Origin: Paenibacillus sp. sptzw28
Lineage (GTDB): Bacteria; Bacillota; Bacilli; Paenibacillales; Paenibacillaceae
DNA: 64,000 nucleotides
Assembly (NCBI RefSeq): GCF_019550795.1
Contig: NZ_CP080545.1
Coordinates: forward strand, 4,436,001 to 4,500,000
Reading direction: 5' to 3'
Part shown: positions 52,698 through 60,845 of the stretch, piece by piece
How the letters are laid out: every line of letters starts with the position of its first letter
Numbering within the stretch: position 1 is the stretch's first letter
Program-made: the position numbers and the translations under genes
The notes under the pieces: model-generated
Told to the model about the DNA's origin: nothing
Seen by the model: only the letters and a program-made list of their open reading frames with translations
Database searches by the model: none

Positions 52698-54065
52698 TCA
52701 TTCCTGACATTCGCTATCGAGCACTTTCAGTTGTCCTCTCGGATGTTCTTGAACTGCCTCGATACGCGGAGGCAATTCCCCTGCCTCAACCATCCGGCGA
52801 ATGAGCCGTTCTCTCATGACCCGTTTCACTGCCCGGTGCGCTTCACTTTCAATAAGGTTATTAAGCTCCCACGGATCGGCTTGCAAGTCATATAGGAATT
52901 CCTCGACATAAAGATCGCTGGAGCTATCCTTTATGGCATCCCGCTGCGGTGCGCTTACGCTGTATTTCCAGCGCTTAGTGCGAATGGCGCGGCCTACTTG
53001 CGACTCGCTGATTTGCACGAATACTTCGCTGGGCCAGTCTACTTCCTGCCGCTTTATGAGCGGTACTATGGAACGCCCCTGCATCCCCGCGGGTATCTCA
53101 AGTCCGGCTGCGTGCAGTAATGTCGGCGGCAGATCGATCAAGCTCACGAGCTCGCGGATGCGTCCCCCGCCTTGAAAGCCAGGGCCCCAAATAGCTGTCG
53201 GAATACGTATGGAGCTGTCATGGCAGGAGCGTTTGTACTCTTCATTGCGTGTTTTGAAATGGCATCCGTGGTCTGAGGTGAACAAAACGACGGTAGAGTC
53301 TGCCATATCCAGACTAATTAATGTATCCATTAGGCGCCCTAAGGCTTCGTCCAGTCGTTTGACCATTCCATAATAACCGGGCAGATGACGCTGCGATGTC
53401 CCTCCCAGCTCTGCCAAATCGGGCGGCGTCCAAGCGGATATGTAAGAATCCGCATGGCCATACGGTGCAGGATAATCGTCTCTTCGATTCTGATGATGCG
53501 GTTCCAAGAAAGAGAGAAACAAAAAGAACGGATCGTTCTGATGACCATTTACATAGCGGATTGCGGCATCCGTCAGCGCATCCACCCGATAGCCCGGAAG
53601 CTTCACCCGTTCATTATCGTTGTTATAAACCACCGTGTCATAAGTGTCGGACGTATGCTCGAGGGAATCGGACGCGAGCCAATATTGGTAGCCTCCCCGG
53701 AGCTTTTCCGGCACCGGCTCTGTCTTTGTGGATGCCAAATGCCACTTGCCGATATAACCGGTCTTATATCCGGCATCATGAAATTCATTAGCCAATGTAC
53801 GGGCATGCTCCGGGAGTGGAATCCCGTTGCGGTAACAACCGGTCGTCGTTGCGTAAAGTCCGGTCTGCAGGCTAGCTCTCGCCGGCCCGCAGACCGGCTG
53901 GCATGTAAAAGTATTGAATAAATGAGTTCCTTCCGCAGCCCATCGGTCGAAATTGGGAGTAAGACCTGCCGGATTGCCATGCAAACCGGTCGTATCCCAT
54001 CGCTGCTGATCCGTAAAAAACACAATGACATTCGTCTTTCGATTCCGCATTTGTCGTTGTTCCAT
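52698..54065 (-). CDS. Type I sulfatase (formylglycine-dependent, 455 aa)
   Basis: Hydrolyses a sulfate ester. The FGE target motif CxPxR is present as CGPAR with the Cys near residue 59, followed by ASLQTG. Metal and active-site motifs NVIVFFTDQQRWD, GYIGKWHLA and FTSDHGCH are complete. No signal peptide, so it works in the cytoplasm on imported sulfated sugars, or is exported by another route. Located between the importer genes and FGE. Exact sulfated substrate unknown. Confidence 0.93.
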   Translation of the reverse strand: MEQRQMRNRKTNVIVFFTDQQRWDTTGLHGNPAGLTPNFDRWAAEGTHLFNTFTCQPVCGPARASLQTGLYATTTGCYRNGIPLPEHARTLANEFHDAGYKTGYIGKWHLASTKTEPVPEKLRGGYQYWLASDSLEHTSDTYDTVVYNNDNERVKLPGYRVDALTDAAIRYVNGHQNDPFFLFLSFLEPHHQNRRDDYPAPYGHADSYISAWTPPDLAELGGTSQRHLPGYYGMVKRLDEALGRLMDTLISLDMADSTVVLFTSDHGCHFKTRNEEYKRSCHDSSIRIPTAIWGPGFQGGGRIRELVSLIDLPPTLLHAAGLEIPAGMQGRSIVPLIKRQEVDWPSEVFVQISESQVGRAIRTKRWKYSVSAPQRDAIKDSSSDLYVEEFLYDLQADPWELNNLIESEAHRAVKRVMRERLIRRMVEAGELPPRIEAVQEHPRGQLKVLDSECQE

Positions 54066-54145
54066 CACTTAACACCATCCTTACGGTTTACCCGGATATT
54101 TGCAGATGGAACGGGAATGTCCCGCGACCTTTCCGCATTAAAAAG

Positions 54146-54180
54146 CCGGCTCCATAAGATCTCCAATTCAGGAGCCGGCC
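54146..54180 (-). terminator. Terminator after the second binding-protein gene
   Basis: GCCGGCTCC and GGAGCCGGC form a 9-bp GC-rich stem followed by five T on the minus strand. It would separate importer from sulfatase expression. Confidence 0.8.
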
Positions 54181-54205
54181 GTTTTCAAATGTCTATCGCT
54201 TTATC

Positions 54206-55762
54206 TTACTTTTTGTTTTGCGCGTAGGCTTCGCTCATTTCTTTCATGTAGTCATCGCCGCCGCTCTTTTTCCACAGCTCCATCTCAGCATTCCAGCCCG
54301 CTTCGTCGATTTTGCCGACAATAAATTTGGTACGGGCGTCATTCACGATTTGGTCGAGCTGCGCGCCTTTCATCGTATACGTCGGGCTGGTAAGCGGTTC
54401 GCCCGGGTTCGTAACGACGATCTTCTCGTTCGCTCTCTGCACTTCAAGCGACTTCGCCCGAAGCGGCGTAGCGGGCTTGAACATGTCCGGCGTCAGGTAC
54501 GGGATGGAAGTCAGGATTTGGGTGATGCTCTTGTTGTTGATATCCGGCGTCATCGGGTCGGTTGAAAGGAGGAGCGGAACCAATTTGCCGTCTTCCAATT
54601 TGTAGTGAGTGCCTTCCATGCCCTGGCTGATTAGAGCCTGCGTTTCCTTGTCATTCGTCTTGTCAATGAAGGCAAGTACTTTACGCAGATCATCCTCCGT
54701 TTTCACAGCGGATTTGGAGATGAGGAACATGCCATTGTGACCGGCTGTCGGTAAATTGAAAAGGCCTTTAGGCCCGCTTACAGCGCCCATTACCTCCATA
54801 GCGCCATTCGGATTGCTCTGCTGCATCTGTTCGTCGATTTGATAGGAACGCTCGGTGACGTCGAGGATGACACCGGCCTGGTTGTTGATAACCGGATCAT
54901 TCCATTTGGCCGAATCGTATACCGCAAAATCCTGGTTGACCAATTTCTCGTCGTACAGCTTCTTGAAGAACTTGAGCGCATCCATATATTCCGGCGTCAA
55001 ATGGGTCGGAACAAGCTTGCCGCCTTCATCTCTCCACTTGTTCGGAGCACCGAACCACGTTTGCATCATATCCCACGGGCCGCCGAAACGGGTGACGACC
55101 ATACCGTAAGTGTCGTCCTTGCCGTTCTTATCGGGATCGTTATCGGTAAACGCTTTCAGCATATCGTAAAACTCGTCAATCGTTGTCGGTTCCTTCATGC
55201 CAAGCACATCAAGCCAGTCTTTCCGGTACATGATGCCGTAGCGGCCGATCGGCCGGGACACGTAAATGCCGTAGTATTTGCCGTTGACCGATGTGTTTTC
55301 CAGCACGTTCGGGTTCGCTTGGCTTAGGTTCGGATAATCACTGAAATAAGGTCCGATTTCCCAGAAAGCCCCCCCATTGATGGCGTTCGCAATCGCGGAA
55401 TCCTTCGCGTTGTTAGTGAATACGAGCGTCGGCAAGTTCCCGGAGGCAAGAGCGATATTCAGTTTATCTGTGTAGTTGGTATCGGGAGTAAACTGCAGAT
55501 CCAGCTTCGTGTTCGTGTACTCTTCAATTTTCTTCCACACTTTACTTTCCGGCGTCGCCGAGTCATTGACGTAGCTTTTCAGCATAAAACTGATCGGAAA
55601 AGGTTTTTCTTTCGTCGCATCCGTCTTCGCCTCATCGGCATTGCCGGCCGGAGCCGGTGCCGTCGCATCGGGTTCATTCCCCGAGCTGCAACCCGCCAGC
55701 ACTGTTAAGAGCAGAACTCCACCAATGACGCTGTTCATTATTCTTTTTCTGTTCCATCTCAC
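54206..55762 (-). CDS. Extracellular sugar-binding lipoprotein of the second importer (518 aa)
   Basis: Signal peptide ending in the lipobox LAGCSSG, Ala/Pro-rich tether, then a family-1 binding fold (FPISFMLKSYVNDSATPE, MLKAFTDNDPDKNGKDDTYG with a calcium-site-like Asp loop). The start is GTG, eight bases after AGGAGG; a hairpin repeat pair ends three bases before that site. Works with the permeases at 56.0-57.9 kb; no ATPase is encoded here. Confidence 0.92.
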   Translation of the reverse strand: MRWNRKRIMNSVIGGVLLLTVLAGCSSGNEPDATAPAPAGNADEAKTDATKEKPFPISFMLKSYVNDSATPESKVWKKIEEYTNTKLDLQFTPDTNYTDKLNIALASGNLPTLVFTNNAKDSAIANAINGGAFWEIGPYFSDYPNLSQANPNVLENTSVNGKYYGIYVSRPIGRYGIMYRKDWLDVLGMKEPTTIDEFYDMLKAFTDNDPDKNGKDDTYGMVVTRFGGPWDMMQTWFGAPNKWRDEGGKLVPTHLTPEYMDALKFFKKLYDEKLVNQDFAVYDSAKWNDPVINNQAGVILDVTERSYQIDEQMQQSNPNGAMEVMGAVSGPKGLFNLPTAGHNGMFLISKSAVKTEDDLRKVLAFIDKTNDKETQALISQGMEGTHYKLEDGKLVPLLLSTDPMTPDINNKSITQILTSIPYLTPDMFKPATPLRAKSLEVQRANEKIVVTNPGEPLTSPTYTMKGAQLDQIVNDARTKFIVGKIDEAGWNAEMELWKKSGGDDYMKEMSEAYAQNKK

Positions 55763-55779
55763 TTCTTTTTCCTCCTTAA

Positions 55780-55920
55780 GAGTTTTTTTGCGATACTTCC
55801 TGAGAATACAGCCCTGCGAGCAAAAAACTCACTTCGGAAGCATACGCTTTGAGTTTTTTGCGATACTTCCTGAGAATATAGCCCTGCAAGCAAAAAACTC
55901 ACTTCGGAAGCATACGCTTT
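55780..55920 (-). repeat. Two tandem hairpin repeats before the binding-protein gene
   Basis: Units 55780-55850 (71 bp) and 55851-55920 (70 bp), nearly identical. Each has a long-stem hairpin (GAGTTTTTTGC with GCAAAAAACTC arms in unit 2) followed by ACTTCGGAAGCATACGCTTT. The linker matches the repeats at 8.7 and 28.8 kb. A degenerate linker remnant continues to about 55955. Confidence 0.92.
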
Positions 55921-56017
55921 GAATAAACCGTGTATGAATCTATCTGAAGCATACACCCGTCATCAGTGGACCTACGGATGCAGCAGCAGCACAGGCATTA
56001 AACAAATCTTGACCACA

Positions 56018-56899
56018 TTATCCTTTGACAGCCCCTAATAAAACCCCTTTGGCAAAATGCTTTTGAAGGAACGGATAGACCATCAAAATCGGCAGCGTGC
56101 CTACGACGATGACGGCCATTTTGATCGACTGATCCGGCGGCTTCACATAAGTCGGGTCGTAAGTCCCCATTTCCAGGGAGCCCGTCGCGAGCAGTACGAG
56201 CTGTCGCAGCAGCACCTGCATCGGCCACTTATTGGCATCGGTTAAATAAATCAAAGCATTGAAGAAATCGTTCCAATGGGAAACGGCGTAGAACAGGGCG
56301 AAAGTCGCGATAACCGGCTTGGAAAGAGGCAAAACAATTCGCCACAGCACACCGATATCGTTGCAGCCGTCAATCCTTGCGGATTCGATCACCTCGCTGG
56401 GGAGTTCCTCAAAGAACGTCTTAACGACAATCAAGTTGAAAGCATTTATCGCAACCGGCAGCATAACGGCCCAATAGGAGTTAAGCAGCCCGAGGTTTTT
56501 CACGACGAGATAAGTCGGAATGATGCCGCCGCCGAACATCATCGTAAAGATGACCATTTTCGTAAAGAAGCCGCGGGCGGTAAGCTGCTTCCGCGATAAC
56601 GCATATGCCATCGTAAGTGTGAAGAACAGATTCACTGCGGTCCCGCCTACGGTTATGAACACTGAGTTTAATAAGCTTGTAGGCAGCGTATTGTCTTTGA
56701 AGACGAATTTGTAAGCATTCAGTGATACATCCTGCGGAATCAGGAAGAACGCTCTTCTGCCGATCTCCGCATCGCTGGCAAACGAGCCGGCCACGATGTA
56801 CATAATCGGAAGAACCATGGTAAGGGCGACCAGCGCCAGAAACAAATAATTGAAAATATCGAATGTTTTCTCGCTGAAAGTTTGATGACGCGTGAACAC
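56018..56899 (-). CDS. ABC sugar transporter permease, LplC type (293 aa)
   Basis: Six-helix permease with the loop ESARIDGCNDIGVLWRIVLPL for ATPase docking and the C-terminal KGVLLGAVKG. The start is a GTG at 56899, six bases after GGAGGG; a longer frame to 57055 would overlap the other permease and lacks a site. Second gene after the AraC-type regulator; 16 bp from the first permease. Confidence 0.93.
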   Translation of the reverse strand: MFTRHQTFSEKTFDIFNYLFLALVALTMVLPIMYIVAGSFASDAEIGRRAFFLIPQDVSLNAYKFVFKDNTLPTSLLNSVFITVGGTAVNLFFTLTMAYALSRKQLTARGFFTKMVIFTMMFGGGIIPTYLVVKNLGLLNSYWAVMLPVAINAFNLIVVKTFFEELPSEVIESARIDGCNDIGVLWRIVLPLSKPVIATFALFYAVSHWNDFFNALIYLTDANKWPMQVLLRQLVLLATGSLEMGTYDPTYVKPPDQSIKMAVIVVGTLPILMVYPFLQKHFAKGVLLGAVKG

Positions 56900-56915
56900 G
56901 GCTTTCCCTCCTCGA

Positions 56916-57884
56916 TCAGAATATCCCGGAGTGTCCGGATCTTTTGGCCAAATAGTTGGATGAAAATACCAGAATAATGCCGATGATGGCTTTAAACAGC
57001 CCAACTGCGGAACTATAGCTGAATTGAGCCTGCAATATCCCGACTGTATATACATACGTATCGAACACTTCGGCTACAGGACGGTTCAGCGCATTGGTCA
57101 TCAGCAGCACCTGCTCGAAGCCGCGGTCAAGGAAATTACCCATCCGCAAAATGAGCAGCACGATAATCGTCCCGCTAATGGCGGGAAGCGTAATGTGCCA
57201 CAGCTGCCGGAACCGGTTCGCTCCGTCAACGAAAGCCGCCTCATATTGCTCCTGATCCACACCGGCAAGCGCAGCCAGGAAAATGATCGTCCCCCAGCCC
57301 ATTTCCTTCCATACGCTTTGCGTGATGATAAGAGGCCTGAACCAGCTTTCGTCCGTCAAGAATGCTATTTTTTGCCCGAACAGCCTGAGCATAAGCTCGT
57401 TGATGACGCCGCCCTCAGTCGTCAGCAGCAAGTAGCTGATGCTGGCGACGATTACCATCGAAATAAAATGCGGGATATAAACAAGCGTTTGGATAAAGCG
57501 TTTATAAAATCCTACGCGGACCTCATTAAGCAGCAGAGCCAAGATAATCGGTGCCGGAAAGAAAAAAATCATATCATAAAGACCGAGCAGCAGCGTATTG
57601 CGTACTAACCGCAAAAATGCAGGATCCCCGAAAAAACGCTTAAAGTGTTCAAGCCCGACCCACTCACTTTGCAAGAAACCGGTGTATGGGGAATAGTTCT
57701 TGAAAGCCAGCAGCACCCCCCACATGGGAACATATTTAAACACGATAAAGTAAACCACTCCCGGAATAAGCAGGAGCATCAAATGCCTGTCCCGAAGCAT
57801 CCGGGACAACAGCGTCGGCTTTCTTACGGCCGTTACGCCCCGAGCCGGCGCTGCAGCTTGTCCAGGATCTAACGCATTATTCAT
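56916..57884 (-). CDS. ABC sugar transporter permease, LplB type (322 aa)
   Basis: First permease of the second importer: LMLLLIPGVVYFIVFKYVPMW, EAA-type loop EAAFVDGANRFRQLWHITLP, about six helices. The ATG follows GAGGAG by seven bases. The 60-bp block found at the first locus is absent here, so this importer is probably controlled by its own AraC-type protein. Confidence 0.93.
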   Translation of the reverse strand: MNNALDPGQAAAPARGVTAVRKPTLLSRMLRDRHLMLLLIPGVVYFIVFKYVPMWGVLLAFKNYSPYTGFLQSEWVGLEHFKRFFGDPAFLRLVRNTLLLGLYDMIFFFPAPIILALLLNEVRVGFYKRFIQTLVYIPHFISMVIVASISYLLLTTEGGVINELMLRLFGQKIAFLTDESWFRPLIITQSVWKEMGWGTIIFLAALAGVDQEQYEAAFVDGANRFRQLWHITLPAISGTIIVLLILRMGNFLDRGFEQVLLMTNALNRPVAEVFDTYVYTVGILQAQFSYSSAVGLFKAIIGIILVFSSNYLAKRSGHSGIF

Positions 57885-58088
57885 GTTCTCACTCCTCGCA
57901 GTGCTGTTATTCGATTCCTGAATATCTCATACTGGTACTGTATGCGAATGGGTAGTTTCCAACAATCAGACTTTTTTTCTCACGCCACATTCTGCCGGTT
58001 TTTCATTTTTTTCGTTCTAAGACAATTTTCCGCCTGCCTCAGGCGTCCCGTTCGCACTTTTTTCTCCTATAAGACATTATTGGCGCGC

Positions 58089-58136
58089 AAAAAAAAGAGG
58101 CTGCCCGGTAAGCAAATTCCCGCTTACGGTCACAGC
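58089..58136 (-). terminator. Terminator of the membrane AraC gene
   Basis: Imperfect long stem (GGCTG...GTAAGC with GCTTAC...CAGCC) followed by eight T on the minus strand, directly after the stop at 58159. Confidence 0.75.
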
Positions 58137-58158
58137 CCCGCACCTTAAGTTTTCCTGT

Positions 58159-60471
58159 TTACAAGGCTCCCCGGCCTGCTCGGCGGCTTCTCTCCCGGTA
58201 TTCGCTCGGTGTGGTCGATTCCAGCTTTTTGAACAGCCGATTGAAATAACTGTGCTGGTATCCAACGTTCACTGCGATATCATTGATTTTCTGATCCGTC
58301 TCGCGGAGCAGTTCTTTCGCCTTGTCCATCCGCAGCTCCGTCAAATAATCGATGAAGTTTTTGCCGATCACCTGCTTGAATGATTTGCTGAGCGAGACCG
58401 GACTCATGCCGACGTGTTCCGCGCAGCTGTCGAGTGAGATGTCTTCCATATAACGATTTTGCAAATAGACCACAGCGGACTGGGTAGCCTTCGTGACTTG
58501 CACGCCCGGACGTACTTCCAGCTCTTGTACAAACGGCTGCACGACTCTGATGTCGAACCAGTTCAGCATTTGCTGCGGTTCCCGGATTTGCGCCAATTGC
58601 TCGTACAAATTTTTGGATTTGAACACTCGGTTCGGATCCATACCAGCTTGCCGGATCGTATGCAGAATGCTGCCGAGCAATTGGAGCATGCATTGCTGAA
58701 CGTCGATTTCCTTCGCTCCCCGTTCCAGCAGCGCATCCAGGAAAGCGGCAATAAAGCCTTGCGCTTCCTGCTGATGGCCTGTGCGGAGCATTTGGATAAT
58801 TTCCCGTTCCAGGGCAAACGGATACCGCAGCTCATTCGTTTCACCCTCTTCAAGCGATTCTAAGTCGATGATCTGGTTCTCACTTACAAATTTCCGGTAT
58901 ACGAGCGCTTCCTTTACTTCTTCATAGTGGGGATGCAGCTGGACGATGGAGGTCGAAGGTTTGCCGATCGTGACCGAAACCCGCAATTTCAAAAGATGGC
59001 TGATCGCCTGTATGAGCTCGTTGCTGAGCGCTCTAAGCTCCGCTTGATACGGCCTGTCAGCGGGATGTAATATGAACAATCCAACCGACAAATCGTGAAA
59101 ATTGATCATATTGGCCTGCTCGAAGCGGTTCTCTGCCAGCTCTGATATAATATTCGCGGCAGCGAAAGTGACCAAGCCTTCGTCGCCCGGGGAGAACCTC
59201 CCCTCCAAATTTTCGAAGCCGGTTAATTGAACATAGAGCACAAGAAATTGCCGTCCCTCGACATCCCAGCCGAAGCTTCTCATTCGTTCCAGCAATTCTT
59301 CTTCCGAATGCAAATAGAGAAAGCCTTGCACCAATTGCAGCAGGAAGCCTTCCTTCACATGCGGCAGCTGCTGCTCGAGCTTGTTTTGAAGAGCAAGACT
59401 TTCCCGCGTCAAATGCAGCCACTGTCTTTCAATGAAGTTGAATTCATCGTGATAATCGGCCGCACTTTTGGTGAACAAGCGATCAGCTCCAAGCAAGTGA
59501 ATGAGCCGGTCGATCGGGGTGTAAATCTTCAAAGATGTAAGCCAGGACAGAAAGCCTACCAACAGCAGTGAGGCGCCGCTGACAAACAGAATCAGCTTGG
59601 AAATGAATACCATCGGCTTCAGAATCGCACTGACAGGCGAAGCCGACACATATATCCACTCGGTGCCTATGCGGGATAAGATCCCGAAAGAGACCGCATA
59701 CGTATTTCCTTCCCATTCGTACAGAAAGGAGTCCGACTCGATTCCCCGCTGGAGCACTTCATACTTCAAACTGTGCCGGAAGGAGCTTTCCGCGCTCGTG
59801 CCGGTACTGGGTAACAACACATCTCCGTCCGTCTGCATGAAGAATGTATCTCCGACATTATAAGGCGTCAGCGTATTTAACAGACTTGACAGTTTGCCCG
59901 TATCGAGACGAATCATGAGTGCTCCAATTGATTCCGGCTCGGCGGCCGGTATTTTATGAACCAGAACCAGATCCTGCTTTGCCGCTTCGTCCGGGCTCTT
60001 CGGCCGCTGTTTCGTCCAGAAAAGGAGTGTCGCATAGGAGAGCAGTTGATTATAACTGTCAATCGCAGCTTTGTCGGTTAGAATGTCGTATTCCGGACTT
60101 AGCAGGTAAGGCGCGGAACCGTTCACAAACAGCTCCACCCGGCTTGCCAGCGGACTCGAGCCCTGCATCACCTTTAAGGTTGTGATGATATCTCTGGTTG
60201 TTTCGAACTCCCTTCCGAAATTCATCGTTTTTAAGTCGCTGTTGAATTTCGGGTCGAGAGCCCAGTGAGCAATTGACGATTCGAGATGAAAAAATTGCTC
60301 GTCGATATGAGCGACTCTTTGCTGAATCTGGTTCTTATGAAGCTGAAGCAGCTCGTTCTCCAAACGAACGCCGGCGAACCAATAAATAACAGCGCCTACG
60401 ATAAGACCCGGAATACTGGAGATGACCAGAATCAAAAGCAGACTCTTGCGGAAAAACCCTCTCTTTATCAA
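58159..60471 (-). CDS. Membrane-bound AraC-family regulator, YesS-like (770 aa)
   Basis: Two transmembrane segments (LLLILVISSIPGLIVGAVIYW, about 10-32; LILFVSGASLLLVGFLSWL, about 295-315) enclose an extracellular dCACHE-like sensor; the cytoplasmic part ends with two AraC HTH motifs (LDSCAEHVGMSPVSLSKSF; DIAVNVGYQHSYFNRLF). One-component sensing of an outside sugar coupled directly to DNA binding. Start TTG, nine bases after GGGGTG. A CRE-like site overlaps its likely transcription start. It should activate the importer genes just downstream. Confidence 0.92.
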   Translation of the reverse strand: MIKRGFFRKSLLLILVISSIPGLIVGAVIYWFAGVRLENELLQLHKNQIQQRVAHIDEQFFHLESSIAHWALDPKFNSDLKTMNFGREFETTRDIITTLKVMQGSSPLASRVELFVNGSAPYLLSPEYDILTDKAAIDSYNQLLSYATLLFWTKQRPKSPDEAAKQDLVLVHKIPAAEPESIGALMIRLDTGKLSSLLNTLTPYNVGDTFFMQTDGDVLLPSTGTSAESSFRHSLKYEVLQRGIESDSFLYEWEGNTYAVSFGILSRIGTEWIYVSASPVSAILKPMVFISKLILFVSGASLLLVGFLSWLTSLKIYTPIDRLIHLLGADRLFTKSAADYHDEFNFIERQWLHLTRESLALQNKLEQQLPHVKEGFLLQLVQGFLYLHSEEELLERMRSFGWDVEGRQFLVLYVQLTGFENLEGRFSPGDEGLVTFAAANIISELAENRFEQANMINFHDLSVGLFILHPADRPYQAELRALSNELIQAISHLLKLRVSVTIGKPSTSIVQLHPHYEEVKEALVYRKFVSENQIIDLESLEEGETNELRYPFALEREIIQMLRTGHQQEAQGFIAAFLDALLERGAKEIDVQQCMLQLLGSILHTIRQAGMDPNRVFKSKNLYEQLAQIREPQQMLNWFDIRVVQPFVQELEVRPGVQVTKATQSAVVYLQNRYMEDISLDSCAEHVGMSPVSLSKSFKQVIGKNFIDYLTELRMDKAKELLRETDQKINDIAVNVGYQHSYFNRLFKKLESTTPSEYRERSRRAGRGAL

Positions 60472-60523
60472 TCACTAATACACCCCTCTGTCGATTGTGA
60501 AACCTATATGATGAGAAGTGCAG

Positions 60524-60549
60524 TGTAAGCGGTTTCTATACTTATTATA
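60524..60549 (-). promoter_or_regulatory. CRE-like site overlapping the AraC gene promoter
   Basis: TGTAAGCGGTTTCT (60524-60537) matches the CcpA site TGWAANCGNTNWCA at 13 of 14 positions. A TATAAT on the minus strand (60544-60549) places the start point over it, so CcpA could repress. No good -35 box is seen. Confidence 0.55.
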
Positions 60550-60845
60550 TCTCACTTGCCATACTGCTCCTACTTAATTTGTCAATATTATCCTAAATCC
60601 GTGATCAAGATTCGCGAGATGCCAAGCTCCTTCACGCTTCGCGGCTCTTACCCGCCATTCTTGGAGATTTGCGTAGATCTGCGTGCAGCATCAAAATAAG
60701 CGAGGAGTATCTAGAATGGAATCAACCTGAAGTTAAATTTAAAGAAGCTATCCATTTTGGATAGCTTCTTTTTTTCAGGATAATAATTGGCATTTACAGC
60801 GGATTTAACAAGGATTGCTCTTTATTAATTTAAGCGCGCTGTTAT
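60550..60845. other. Intergenic DNA with a plus-strand terminator-like hairpin
   Basis: AGAAGCTATCC (60743-60753) and GGATAGCTTCT (60759-60769) form an 11-bp stem followed by seven T on the plus strand, yet no plus-strand gene ends here. Upstream, 60601-60700 has only short open stretches without a recognisable product. It may be a decayed gene end or a small RNA. Confidence 0.5.
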
